From Pseudosporangium ferrugineum (GTDB lineage: Bacteria; Actinomycetota; Actinomycetes; Mycobacteriales; Micromonosporaceae): 64,000 nucleotides of DNA. Of the stretch, positions 37,635-46,068 are shown in pieces. The notes below the pieces were generated by a model. It saw only the letters and a list, made by a program, of their open reading frames with translations, was not told the DNA's origin and did no database searches. The translations under genes and the position numbers were made by a program. The stretch spans positions 248,001 through 312,000 of the forward strand of contig NZ_PVZG01000003.1 of NCBI RefSeq assembly GCF_003002065.1, given 5' to 3'. How positions within the stretch are numbered: position 1 is the stretch's first letter; every line of letters starts with the position of its first letter.

Positions 37635-39136
37635 CCTGGTTGGACCAGCTACCGGACTGTGTCGACGATCTGCGAAGGGCCGGTGAGTTCCAGCAGGGCG
37701 GCCGCTCGGCGGAGGCGCTGCCGATCTACGACAAGGTCCTCGAGGTCACCACCGACCCGCTCACCCGGGCGTACGCCCTGGTCCAGCGCTTCGGCTCGCT
37801 CATCAATCTGGGTCGCGTCGCCGAGTTCGCCACCGCCATGACGCTCGCGTCGAACGCCGTGCACGAGACCTCCGACCCGTACCTGCGCGGCCAGATGCAC
37901 GCCTTCGCGGCGCTCGGCGCCCACCTGCAGAGCGCGCTCGACCGCGGCGTCACCCACCTCGTCCAGGCCTCCCGCGCCCTCGCGGCGGTGCCGGACGGCG
38001 ACAGCCACACCGCGTGGGGCTGGCACGACCTGGCCATGGCGTATTCCTACCTCGGCTTCCACGGCCACGCGCTCACCGCGATCGAGCAGGCCCGCCAGGT
38101 CGGCGCCGCGGCCGGCATGGCCCAGGAGCTGTTCGCCGCGCCGGGCATCCGGCTGCGCAACGCGGTCGCCCTCGACCACCAGGGCGACACCGACGGCTGC
38201 CTGCGCGTGCTGCGCGACATCGACGCCGAGCTGACCCGCTACGTCGCCTCCGGCGTCGACACCCGGCTGCGGCCCAGCAGCCGCCCGGTCTACGGGTACG
38301 CCCTGGCCCGCCGCGCCGCCCTCGGCGAGAACACCGAGACCGACATCGGCGACCTGTTCACCAGCGGCGGGGACAGCGTCCGTTCCCGGGAACTGCGCCA
38401 CCTCGGCGGGGTGTGCCTGGACATCGCCGCCGACCGGCCCGCCGACGCGCTGCGCAAGCTCGACGCCGTGCCGGTCTCCCAGGAGATCCTCGGCCCCGCC
38501 GAGCCCGCCCGCCTGCGCAGCATCTGCCACGCGGCGGCCGGCGACCACGAGGCCGCGCACAAGGCGGACCGGTATGCGTTCCGCCTCGCCGCCCAGCGCA
38601 TCGACCGGCTCCGCGACGGCTATCTCGACGGGGTCGCCGCCCGCCTCGACGCCCAGGAGACGCAGCGCGACGCCGGCCGCTACGGCGACGAGACCCTCAC
38701 CGACCCGCTCACCGGCCTGCCCAACCGCCGCCAGCTCGAGCGGTACGTGGCGGCCATGCTGGCCCGCGGCGAGCGCGCGGCCATCGGCGTCTGCGACCTG
38801 ATCGGCTTCAGCGCGGTCAACGCCCGGCACGGCCGGCACTGCGGCGACCTGGTGCTCCAGCGCATCGCCGGGGTGCTCAACCGGGTGATGCGCCGCGGCG
38901 ACTTCGTGGCCCGCTTCGCCGGCGACGAGTTCGTGGTGGTGCTGCCGGGCGCCGGGCCCACCCAGGCGGCCGAGGTGTCCCGCAGGATCAGCGCGGCGGC
39001 CGCCGGCGAGAACTGGCAGGTGCTGGTCCCCGGCACGCCGATCGGGCTGGCCGCCGGCTGGTCCGAGGTGGGTGCCAACACGCGCAGCCTCGGCGCCGCG
39101 CTGGCCGCGGCGGCCGCGCACCGCACCCCCGCCTGA
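37631..39136 (+). CDS. TPR-like protein with C-terminal GGDEF (diguanylate cyclase-type) domain
   Basis: The protein has about 501 residues. The first 330 are helical repeats of TPR type (AYALVQRFGSLINLG, HDLAMAYSYLGFHGHALTAI, LRSICHAAAGDHEAAHKADR). A GGDEF domain follows: DPLTGLPNRRQLERYV, CDLIGFSAVNARHGRHCGD and the signature RFAGDEFVVVLPG. AGDEF is a variant found in many active enzymes, but the metal-binding region (CDLIGF instead of DxDxF) is less standard, so activity is uncertain. No membrane helix is present. An in-frame upstream ATG (37586) is possible but would put two rare AGG codons in the coding sequence. The likely role is c-di-GMP signalling or sensing. Confidence 0.82.
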   Translation: MTWLDQLPDCVDDLRRAGEFQQGGRSAEALPIYDKVLEVTTDPLTRAYALVQRFGSLINLGRVAEFATAMTLASNAVHETSDPYLRGQMHAFAALGAHLQSALDRGVTHLVQASRALAAVPDGDSHTAWGWHDLAMAYSYLGFHGHALTAIEQARQVGAAAGMAQELFAAPGIRLRNAVALDHQGDTDGCLRVLRDIDAELTRYVASGVDTRLRPSSRPVYGYALARRAALGENTETDIGDLFTSGGDSVRSRELRHLGGVCLDIAADRPADALRKLDAVPVSQEILGPAEPARLRSICHAAAGDHEAAHKADRYAFRLAAQRIDRLRDGYLDGVAARLDAQETQRDAGRYGDETLTDPLTGLPNRRQLERYVAAMLARGERAAIGVCDLIGFSAVNARHGRHCGDLVLQRIAGVLNRVMRRGDFVARFAGDEFVVVLPGAGPTQAAEVSRRISAAAAGENWQVLVPGTPIGLAAGWSEVGANTRSLGAALAAAAAHRTPA

Positions 39137-39149
39137 GGCGGCCACGATC

Positions 39150-39162
39150 TACGCTCCCTGAC
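39150..39162 (+). promoter_or_regulatory. -10 element TACGCT, leaderless arrangement
   Basis: TACGCT (39150-39155) plus 7 nt precedes ATG 39163. No Shine-Dalgarno sequence is present. Confidence 0.6.
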
Positions 39163-40512
39163 ATGACCGTCATCGAGCTCGGGCTGGTCACCGACGGCGG
39201 CGACCCGCCGGCCGGGCCGGCCCGGCGCCCCCTGCGCCGCGACGACGTGCGGCGCATCCTGGCGGCGGTGGTCGTGGCGCTCTGCGCGCTCACGCTCACG
39301 AGTTCCGGGCTGCCCGAGTCGCACGCGCCCCGGCAGCTCTGGACCGTGCCGTTCCAGCAGGACGGCGACGCCTTCACCGTCACCGGCGACGCGGTCTACC
39401 TGCTGCACAAGTCCGGATCGACGTCGCTGACCGCGTACGGGCTGGGCGATGGCAAGCCGATGTGGTCGCTCCCGGACGTCGGCGACGCCTCCTCGTTCGG
39501 CTCGGTGGAGTCCGGCGTGATGCTGCTGCCCGCCGCCGACGCCGTCGTGCAGATCCCGAACGACGAGGGCCACCAGCTCTACCGCGCGTTCACCCGCGAG
39601 ACGGTCGCCGTCGACGCGGTCACCGGCCGGCAGCTGTGGCGGCGTCCCGGCGAGTTCGCCGGCACCAGCGACGGCCGGGTGCTGCTCATCGAGTGGCAGG
39701 CCGACGGCAACGCGGTACGCACCCTGACCGTGCTGGGGCTGCGCGACGGCGCCCCGATCTGGTCCCGCTCGGCCGGCGGCGTCGAGACCTGGGTGGCGCG
39801 CGGCGTCCTGGAGGCCGGCGCCGACCGGCTGCTCACCGTCACGCCGCAGGGCCGGGTGACCGTCTACGACGTCGCCGACGGGCGGAAGGTGGCCACCGGG
39901 AAGATGCCGTGGCACGACGGCGCCGGCGAGGACAGCTCGTACACGAACACCGTCGTCGACCGGCACATGTTCGTCGTCGAGAACGTCCGGGAGGGCGACG
40001 GCACGATCACCGCGTACGACACCGAGACCCTGCGCCGCAAATGGCAGATCACGGACCGCTCGTACGGCGTCTCCGTCCCGTGCGGTCAGGTCTTCTGCGT
40101 CACCGGCCGCACCGGGATCTCGGGCTACGACCGGGAGTCCGGGGCGCTGCGCTGGCAGGCCGGCGACGTGACGAGCGTCCTGTCGCTGGGCCCGGACCGG
40201 CTCCTCGCCACCGACGAACGCGCGGCGGCCCAGCACTCCCTCATCGACAGCGCGACCGGGCGCCGGATAGCCGACCTCGGCAACACGTCCCTGGTCTGGG
40301 ACCGCTCGGCGCCGACGGCCGGGAACGTCTACGTGCTGAAGCGCACCGAGCAGCCCACCGGCGTGATGTCCGTCGGGCTGCTCGACCTGCGCGACGGCGG
40401 GATCCAGGTGCGCGGCACCATCGAACCGGTGGCCGACTACGGCTGCCTGGCGAGCGGCCACCTGCTGGCCTGCGTGACCCGGGACGGGCTCACGGTCACG
40501 GACGTCGGCTGA
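39163..40512 (+). CDS. Membrane-anchored PQQ-like beta-propeller protein
   Basis: The 449-residue protein has a short cytoplasmic N-terminus (about 30 residues, Arg-rich), one membrane helix ([19 protein letters not shown]) and an extracytoplasmic propeller. Recurring blades have the form W-x-x-x-G...[46 protein letters not shown]. These are PQQ-like repeats without evident enzymatic residues, as in many actinobacterial surface proteins. The function is unknown. It overlaps the convergent prfA gene by 17 nt. Confidence 0.75.
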   Translation: MTVIELGLVTDGGDPPAGPARRPLRRDDVRRILAAVVVALCALTLTSSGLPESHAPRQLWTVPFQQDGDAFTVTGDAVYLLHKSGSTSLTAYGLGDGKPMWSLPDVGDASSFGSVESGVMLLPAADAVVQIPNDEGHQLYRAFTRETVAVDAVTGRQLWRRPGEFAGTSDGRVLLIEWQADGNAVRTLTVLGLRDGAPIWSRSAGGVETWVARGVLEAGADRLLTVTPQGRVTVYDVADGRKVATGKMPWHDGAGEDSSYTNTVVDRHMFVVENVREGDGTITAYDTETLRRKWQITDRSYGVSVPCGQVFCVTGRTGISGYDRESGALRWQAGDVTSVLSLGPDRLLATDERAAAQHSLIDSATGRRIADLGNTSLVWDRSAPTAGNVYVLKRTEQPTGVMSVGLLDLRDGGIQVRGTIEPVADYGCLASGHLLACVTRDGLTVTDVG

Positions 40513-41587
40513 TCTCCGACCCGCCCGCCAGCCGGGCGGCCCGGTCGGCCTCCGCGAGCGCGTCCAGCACGGCGTCCAGCTCACCGCCCAGGACCAGATC
40601 CAGGTTGTACGCGGTGTAGCCGATGCGATGGTCGGTGATCCGGTTCTGCGGGAAGTTGTACGTCCGGATGCGTTCGGACCGGTCGACGGTACGCACCTGG
40701 GCCTTGCGGGCGTCGGACGCGGCGGCGTCGGCCTCCTCCTGGGCGGCGGCCAGCAGCCGGGCCCGCAGGATGCGCATCGCCTGCTCCCGGTTCTGCAGCT
40801 GGCTCTTCTCGTTCTGGCAGCTCACCACGATGCCGGTGGGCAGGTGCGTGATGCGTACGGCCGAGTCGGTGGTGTTGACGGACTGCCCGCCGGGCCCGGA
40901 CGAGCGGAACACGTCCACCCGGATGTCGCCCGGATCGATCTGCACGTCGACGTCCTCGGCCTCGGGCAGCACCAGCACGCCGGCCGCGGACGTGTGGATC
41001 CGCCCCTGCGACTCGGTGACGGGCACCCGCTGGACGCGGTGCACCCCGCCCTCCCACTTCAGCCGGGACCAGACGCCGTGGCCGCCCTCGGGCACGCCCT
41101 TCGTCTTCACCGCGACCGAGACGTCCTTGACGCCGCCCAGGTCGGACTCCTGCGCGTCGATGACCTCGACCGTCCAGCCGCGGCGCTCCGCGTACCGGGT
41201 GTACATCCGCAGCAGGTCGCCGGCGAACAGGGCCGACTCCTGACCGCCCTCGCCGGCCTTGATCTCGACGATGACGTCCTTGGCGTCGTGCGGGTCCCGG
41301 GGGATCAGCATCTCGCCGAGCTTCTCCTCCAGCGGGGGCAGCACGGCGGCGACCGCCTCGACCTCGCCGGCGAACGACGGATCCTCCGCGGCGAGCTCCT
41401 TGGCGGCGGCCAGGTCGGCGCGCGCGGCCTCGAGCTCGGTGTGGGCGGCGTACAGCGGCGCCAGCTCGGCGAAGCGCCGCCCGACCCGGCGCACCAGGGC
41501 CTGGTCGGAGTGGATGGAGGGATCCTCCATCTGCTTCTCGAGCTGCGCGTACTCGTCCAGCAGCGTGGTCAGCCGGTCGTTGCTCAC
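40496..41587 (-). CDS. prfA: Peptide chain release factor 1
   Basis: The 363-residue RF1 reads UAA and UAG. It has the codon-recognition PxT motif as [12 protein letters not shown], the peptidyl-hydrolysis motif [17 protein letters not shown], and a standard N-terminal coiled coil. The methylating enzyme prmC is encoded downstream. GTG 41587 is preceded by AGGGGGAA. A hairpin lies between it and rpmE. Confidence 0.96.
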   Translation of the reverse strand: MSNDRLTTLLDEYAQLEKQMEDPSIHSDQALVRRVGRRFAELAPLYAAHTELEAARADLAAAKELAAEDPSFAGEVEAVAAVLPPLEEKLGEMLIPRDPHDAKDVIVEIKAGEGGQESALFAGDLLRMYTRYAERRGWTVEVIDAQESDLGGVKDVSVAVKTKGVPEGGHGVWSRLKWEGGVHRVQRVPVTESQGRIHTSAAGVLVLPEAEDVDVQIDPGDIRVDVFRSSGPGGQSVNTTDSAVRITHLPTGIVVSCQNEKSQLQNREQAMRILRARLLAAAQEEADAAASDARKAQVRTVDRSERIRTYNFPQNRITDHRIGYTAYNLDLVLGGELDAVLDALAEADRAARLAGGSEISRRP

Positions 41588-41605
41588 AAGTTCCCCCTAC
41601 ATACC

Positions 41606-41647
41606 GACGACGCCCGGCCCCGCTGCTGCGGAACCGGGCGCCGTCGA
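41606..41647 (-). terminator. Hairpin between rpmE and prfA
   Basis: CGACGACGCCCGG (41606-41618) and CCGGGCGCCGTCG (41635-41647) form a 13-bp stem with one mismatch, right after the rpmE stop on the minus strand. There is no T tract. It may attenuate transcription so that rpmE mRNA outnumbers prfA mRNA. Confidence 0.5.
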
Positions 41648-41652
41648 GGCAG

Positions 41653-41871
41653 TTACTTCTTGCCGGCGTTGACCTTCGCGTACTTCGCCTGGAACTTGGC
41701 GACCCGGCCCGCGGTGTCCAGCACGCGCTGCTTGCCCGTGTAGAACGGGTGGCAGGCGCTGCAGGTCTCGACGCGGATGTCGCCCTTGGCGGTGCTGCGG
41801 GTCGTGAAAGTGCTGCCGCAGGAGCAGACGACCTCGGTGGTCGTGTACTCCGGGTGGATGCCGCTCTTCAT
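41653..41871 (-). CDS. rpmE: 50S ribosomal protein bL31
   Basis: The 72-residue protein begins [20 protein letters not shown] and has [15 protein letters not shown]. The two Cys motifs (CxC and CxxC) show the zinc-binding C+ form of bL31. It is divergent from the RNA repair operon, with a 190-bp intergenic region. Confidence 0.96.
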   Translation of the reverse strand: MKSGIHPEYTTTEVVCSCGSTFTTRSTAKGDIRVETCSACHPFYTGKQRVLDTAGRVAKFQAKYAKVNAGKK

Positions 41872-42061
41872 GTCTTCTCGGTCCCTCTCGTTGGCGGTCG
41901 CCGGGTCGCCGAGTCTTCAGGGCGTGAACCGGAACCTTTGCTGGCCGATGGACCAGTGTGCCATGCCCGGCCTCCGGACCTGAAATCAGGAGGCGCTTGC
42001 TGGTCCGTGCTGGTTAACGTGAGCGGCCCTCCCGGCATTCCCACGCGGAAAGGAACCTGCC
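41872..42061. promoter_or_regulatory. Divergent control region between rpmE and the RNA repair operon
   Basis: The region holds a palindrome CCTGA-aa-TCAGG (about 41979-41990) and a wide inverted pair GGACCAG (41950-41956) / CTGGTCC (42000-42006). TAACGT at about 42014 could be a -10 for the repair operon, and AAGGA just before the ligase start is its ribosome binding site. No sigma-54 site of the kind used by rtc operons is apparent. Confidence 0.35.
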
Positions 42062-43141
42062 ATGACGCTGCTCCACGACGTCCTCGACCCGGTCGAACTG
42101 ACCGCCGCCCTCGAAAACGGGCACGTCCGGACGCAGCGCCACCCCTCGCGGCCGTACGTGATCTACAACTACACCGAGGCCTGCCAGTACGCCGGCGCCT
42201 GGACCCCGGTGACCCTCGCCTGCCGCGGCCTGATCGCCGACGAGTCCACCGGCCGCGTGCTCGCCCGCCCGCTGCCGAAGTTCTTCAACCACACCGAGTC
42301 GCACGCGCCGGTCCTTCGACCGGAGGCGAGGGTCGCGGTGACCGAGAAGGTCGACGGCTCGCTCGGCATCATCTACCCGGACGGGGACGGCTGGGCGGTG
42401 GCGACCCGCGGTTCGTTCGCGTCCGAGCAGGCGCTGCACGCCACCCGGGTGCTGCGCACGCGGTACGCGGAGTTCGCACCGCCGGCCGGGCTCACCGTGC
42501 TGGTCGAGATCATCTACCCGGAGAACCGGATCGTGGTCGACTACGGCGGCCTGGACGACCTGGTGCTGCTCGGGGCCGTGGAGATCGCCACCGGGCGGAC
42601 GTACGGGCCGGCGGCCGTGCCGGAGTGGCCCGGCCCGGCGGCTAGCTCGTTCGAGTACACGACGCCGGCCGAGGCGCTGGCCGCTCCCCCGCGCGACGGG
42701 CGGGAGGGGCTGGTGCTGCACCTGCTCGATACGGACGAGCGGGTGAAGATCAAGTACGCCGCGTACGTCCGGCTGCACCGGCTGGTCACGGGCCTTTCCG
42801 CCCGTACGGTATGGGAGGTTCTGGTCGGCGGCGGCGACCTGGACGCGCTGACGGAACCGCTGCCCGACGAGTTCCACGCGTGGGTCCGCGCGGTGGCGGC
42901 CGAGCTGACCGCCTCCGTCGAGGAGCTGGCCGAACAGGTGGAGAAGGAGTACCGGACCATCGTGAACGGCCTTCCCGACGGCTGGGGGCGGCGCGAGTTC
43001 GCGGCCCGCGCCGTGCGCAGCGCCCACCGCGGCGCGCTGTTCCTGCGGCTGGACGGCAAGGACTACCGTCCCGGCCTGTGGCAGCTCGTCCGGCCGGCGG
43101 GAGACGTCACGCCGGGTGGCAATCGGGTGGGTGAGGAATGA
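42062..43141 (+). CDS. T4 RNA ligase 1-like (Rnl1 family) RNA ligase
   Basis: The 359-residue protein lines up with phage T4 Rnl1 (374 residues) over its motifs: ACRGLIAD, LPKFFNHTESH, nucleotidyl motif I TEKVDGSLG with Lys96 as the AMP acceptor (T4 Lys99), RGSFASEQA, the EIIYPENRIVVDYGG region, motif IV EGLVLHL and motif V VKIKYAAYV. Rnl1 joins 5'-phosphate and 3'-OH RNA ends, in T4 to mend a cleaved tRNA anticodon loop. The start is ATG 42062 with AAGGA 8 nt upstream. Its stop overlaps the next start (ATGA), so it is coupled to the kinase/phosphatase gene. Confidence 0.9.
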   Translation: MTLLHDVLDPVELTAALENGHVRTQRHPSRPYVIYNYTEACQYAGAWTPVTLACRGLIADESTGRVLARPLPKFFNHTESHAPVLRPEARVAVTEKVDGSLGIIYPDGDGWAVATRGSFASEQALHATRVLRTRYAEFAPPAGLTVLVEIIYPENRIVVDYGGLDDLVLLGAVEIATGRTYGPAAVPEWPGPAASSFEYTTPAEALAAPPRDGREGLVLHLLDTDERVKIKYAAYVRLHRLVTGLSARTVWEVLVGGGDLDALTEPLPDEFHAWVRAVAAELTASVEELAEQVEKEYRTIVNGLPDGWGRREFAARAVRSAHRGALFLRLDGKDYRPGLWQLVRPAGDVTPGGNRVGEE

Positions 43142-44034
43142 CCAGGCTGTTGATCACGCGGGGGCTGCCCGCCTCGGGCAAGACCACGTTCGCCCGCAAG
43201 CTGCAGCCGCAGGTCGTCCGGGTCAACCGCGACGACCTGCGGCGGATGCTGCACGGGCAGCGGCTGTTCACGCAGCGCGCCGAGGCCCAGGTCACCCAGG
43301 CCCAGCGGGCCGCCGTCGAGGCGCTGCTGCGCGCGCACGGCGACGTGATCGTCGACGACACCAACCTGCGGGCGAAGACGGTACGCGAGTGGGCGGAGCT
43401 GGCGGCCCGGTTCCACGCGACGTTCGAGGTGCACGACTTCACCGACGTGCCGGTGGAGGAGTGCGTCCGCCGCGACGCCGACCGCGACGGGGACGAACGG
43501 GTCGGCGAGGCGGCCATCCGGCGCATGCACGAGCGGTACTTGGCGGGCCGGAACCTTCCGCTGCCGGTCCCGTACGTCGACCCGGGCGGCCCCGGCGTCG
43601 TCTACCGGCCGGATCCGGAGCTGCCCGACGCCGTGCTGGTGGACATCGACGGCACGGTGGCGCTGATGCACGACCGGAGCCCGTACGACTGGCACCGGGT
43701 CGGCTCGGACCTGCCGAACCCGGCGGTGATCGCGGCGGTCCGGGCGATGCACGCGGCCGGCCACGCCATCGTGTTCTGCTCCGGCCGGGACGCGGTCTGC
43801 CGGTCCGAGACCGAGGCCTGGCTGGACCTTTACGTCGATGTGCCGTACGAAGGACTCTTCATGCGGCCCGAGGGCGACTCGCGCAAGGACGCGATCGTCA
43901 AGCGGGAGATCTTCGACCGGGAGGTCCGGGACCGCTGGCGCGTCGTCGGCGTCTTCGACGACCGGCAGCAGGTCGTGCGCATGTGGCGGGCGCTGGGGCT
44001 GACCGTCTTCCAGGTGGCGGAGGGGGACTTCTGA
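43138..44034 (+). CDS. T4-like polynucleotide 5'-kinase / 3'-phosphatase (Pnkp)
   Basis: The 298-residue protein is close in length and layout to T4 Pnkp (301 residues). The N-terminal kinase has P-loop GLPASGKTT, VNRDDLRRML and VDDTNLRAKTV. The C-terminal HAD phosphatase has VDIDGTVALM (DxDGT), FCSGRD, and KDAIVKREIF. The end, DDRQQVVRMWRALG...FQVAEGDF, is strikingly like the T4 end. The enzyme removes 3' or 2',3'-cyclic phosphates and adds 5' phosphates, making ends ready for ligation. It overlaps both neighbours (ATGA upstream, TGATG downstream), so all three repair proteins are made together. Confidence 0.93.
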   Translation: MTRLLITRGLPASGKTTFARKLQPQVVRVNRDDLRRMLHGQRLFTQRAEAQVTQAQRAAVEALLRAHGDVIVDDTNLRAKTVREWAELAARFHATFEVHDFTDVPVEECVRRDADRDGDERVGEAAIRRMHERYLAGRNLPLPVPYVDPGGPGVVYRPDPELPDAVLVDIDGTVALMHDRSPYDWHRVGSDLPNPAVIAAVRAMHAAGHAIVFCSGRDAVCRSETEAWLDLYVDVPYEGLFMRPEGDSRKDAIVKREIFDREVRDRWRVVGVFDDRQQVVRMWRALGLTVFQVAEGDF

Positions 44035-44666
44035 TGAGCGGGCAGGCGGGCAAGTATCCGCGTACTTTCCACCTGCCCGACTCACCCGGCGCCACCGCCG
44101 ACGACAAGGTGCAGCACGATCTGTCCTGGTTGGACGGCGAGCTGGTGGTCACCGAGAAACTCGACGGCGGCAACCTCACCTTCACCCGGGACGCGATGTA
44201 CGCCCGCTCCCTCGACTCCGGCACGCAGCCGTGGGACCGCCCCGCCAAGGCGTTGTGGGCGATGACCGCCTACCGGATACCGGACGACTGGCGGGTCTGC
44301 GGGGAGTCGATGTGGGCGCGGCGCAGCATCGCGTACACGGATCTGCCGGGCGTCTTCATGGTCTTCGGCATCTGGGACGAGACGGACACCCTGCTCGGCT
44401 GGGACGACACCGTCGACTGGGCGCAGCGCCTGGAACTGCCGGTGGTGCCGGTGCTCTACCGCGGCGGCAGCCTGACCGAGGCGCGGGCCGCCTGGTCGCG
44501 CCGGCACACCCCGGAGACCTCCGAGGGGTTCGTGGTGCGCAGCGCCGGCCGCATCCCGGCCGGGGAGTTCCCGCTCAAGCTCCTGAAATGGGTACGCCCC
44601 GACCACGTGCGCACCGACGCTGCGTGGCGTCACCGCGACGATTTCCCGGTCAACGAGTTCGCCTGA
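44034..44666 (+). CDS. Second RNA ligase (Rnl2-like nucleotidyltransferase domain)
   Basis: The 210-residue protein is a stand-alone ligase adenylylation domain. Motif I is VVTEKLDGGN, followed by ARSLDSGTQPWD, CGESMWARRSIAYTDL, FMVFGIWDE, motif IV EGFVVRS and motif V LKLLKWVR. It resembles the bacterial RNA_ligase family (PF09414 type) rather than Rnl1, and it has no C-terminal domain. It may seal nicks or specific broken tRNAs, complementing the Rnl1-like enzyme. ATG 44034 shares its A with the Pnkp stop. The gene converges with nos, 24 nt away. Confidence 0.85.
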   Translation: MSGQAGKYPRTFHLPDSPGATADDKVQHDLSWLDGELVVTEKLDGGNLTFTRDAMYARSLDSGTQPWDRPAKALWAMTAYRIPDDWRVCGESMWARRSIAYTDLPGVFMVFGIWDETDTLLGWDDTVDWAQRLELPVVPVLYRGGSLTEARAAWSRRHTPETSEGFVVRSAGRIPAGEFPLKLLKWVRPDHVRTDAAWRHRDDFPVNEFA

Positions 44667-44690
44667 CGCCGGAGGGATCGATGGAGCCGA

Positions 44691-45908
44691 TCATGGCAAG
44701 TCGGCTTTCGCGCCGTCCATGTGCGAACGCGCCGGATTGCCCGACCGTGGGCATCCCTGGCCCGTTTCTCCCCCGATCTCCTCGAGCGGATAGAAGTTGG
44801 GCTTCAGGTCCAGTTCGTCGTAGTAGCGGTGGAACACCGGCGTGATGCCGCCGGAGATGGGCGGGACGATCCAGCTCCAGTCGGCCGGCACCCGGCGGCC
44901 GGCCCGCTCCTCGTTGCCCAGATGGGTGAGGAAGCGCTGGGACTCGGTGTGGTGGTCGCTGATCCGTACGCCGGCCTTCTCGAACGACCACAGCACCGCC
45001 CGGTTCAGTTCGACCAGCGCGCGGTCGCGCCACAGCGTCGACTCGCGGCTGGTGTCCAGCCCCATCCGCGCGGCGACCGTGGGGAGCATGTCGTAGCGGT
45101 CGGTGTCGGCGAAGTTCCGGGCGCCGATCTCGCTGCCGAGATACCAGCCGTTGAACGGCGCGAGCGGGTACGTCACGCCGCCGATCGACAGGCGCATGTT
45201 CGAGATCGCCGGTACGGCGTGCCAGCGCAGGCCCAGCTCGACGAACCAGCCGTAGTCGGGGTGCGCGATGGGCACCTCGAGGACGGCGCGTTCGGGCAGC
45301 CCGTAGAGGCGTACGGGCTCGCCCGGCACCTCCACGGCGAGCGGCAGGATGTCGAAGGCGTCGCCCTTGCCCTGCCAGCCGAAGCCCTGCATGCGCGCGG
45401 TGAAGTCGGCGTTGCGCGGGTCGCCCACCACGCCGCCGTCCTCGGTGCGGTACCCGGCGTAGCGCAGGAGCTGTTCGTTCCACACCTTCGCGTACGGCTG
45501 ACCCGGTTGCGCCGCCGCGAAGATGCTGATGACCGGGCGCAGCTTGCCGGCCTGCTGCCCTCCCCCGGCGGCCTGGAGGTGGTGCACGAGCAGGGAGAAG
45601 ATCTCGTCCGCCGTACGTGCGCGGCGCCGGTCCAGCACCACCAGGCTGCGCCAGTAGAGGCGGCCGATGCAGCGGCTCGCGTTGCGCCAGGCCAGCTTCG
45701 CCCCGTACGCGAGCTCCTCCGTGGTGTGCACGTAGCTGCCCGTCGCGGCGATCTGCGCGCGGACGATCGCCAGCCGCGGTTCCACCGGGCCCAGCCGCGG
45801 ATTCTCCACATAGCACTGGCGCAGGAACTCGTCCGCTTCGCCGGGGTCGGCCGGCGCGGCCGGATCCCATCGCGGCGACGGATTGTCCCGGTATCCCGGC
45901 ACGATCAT
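44691..45908 (-). CDS. nos: Bacterial nitric oxide synthase, oxygenase domain
   Basis: The 405-residue haem protein has WRNASRCIGRLYW with the proximal Cys thiolate and GWYLGSEIGARN with the Glu that binds the arginine guanidinium. It also has the WEFxR-type region and WSWIVPPISGGITPVFHRYY. It oxidises L-arginine to citrulline and NO, and like other bacterial NOS it lacks a fused reductase. ATG 45908 has GGAGGG 6 nt upstream. The last 35 residues (GGETGQGCPRSG...) extend past the usual end of about 365 residues. No flavodoxin or reductase gene is nearby. Confidence 0.93.
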   Translation of the reverse strand: MIVPGYRDNPSPRWDPAAPADPGEADEFLRQCYVENPRLGPVEPRLAIVRAQIAATGSYVHTTEELAYGAKLAWRNASRCIGRLYWRSLVVLDRRRARTADEIFSLLVHHLQAAGGGQQAGKLRPVISIFAAAQPGQPYAKVWNEQLLRYAGYRTEDGGVVGDPRNADFTARMQGFGWQGKGDAFDILPLAVEVPGEPVRLYGLPERAVLEVPIAHPDYGWFVELGLRWHAVPAISNMRLSIGGVTYPLAPFNGWYLGSEIGARNFADTDRYDMLPTVAARMGLDTSRESTLWRDRALVELNRAVLWSFEKAGVRISDHHTESQRFLTHLGNEERAGRRVPADWSWIVPPISGGITPVFHRYYDELDLKPNFYPLEEIGGETGQGCPRSGNPARSHMDGAKADLP

Positions 45909-45991
45909 CGGACGCCCTCCCGGCGGATCGAGTAGGTGATACCGGAGGTTCGCACGACCCCGGACGCGCCCGAACGCACCCGATGTGCGAC

Positions 45992-46025
45992 AAGGGGCGG
46001 CCACCTTGCGGTGACCGCCCCTTTT
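45992..46025. terminator. Bidirectional terminator between rho and nos
   Basis: AAGGGGCGGCCACC (45992-46005) and GGTGACCGCCCCTT (46010-46023) make a 14-bp stem with one mismatch around a TTGC loop. The plus-strand side is followed by more Ts (CCCCTTTTCGG). It would end rho transcripts on the minus strand. Confidence 0.7.
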
Positions 46026-46068
46026 CGGACGCTTTTGACCCTTACTCAGCCGGGCCGGGAAGAACTAC

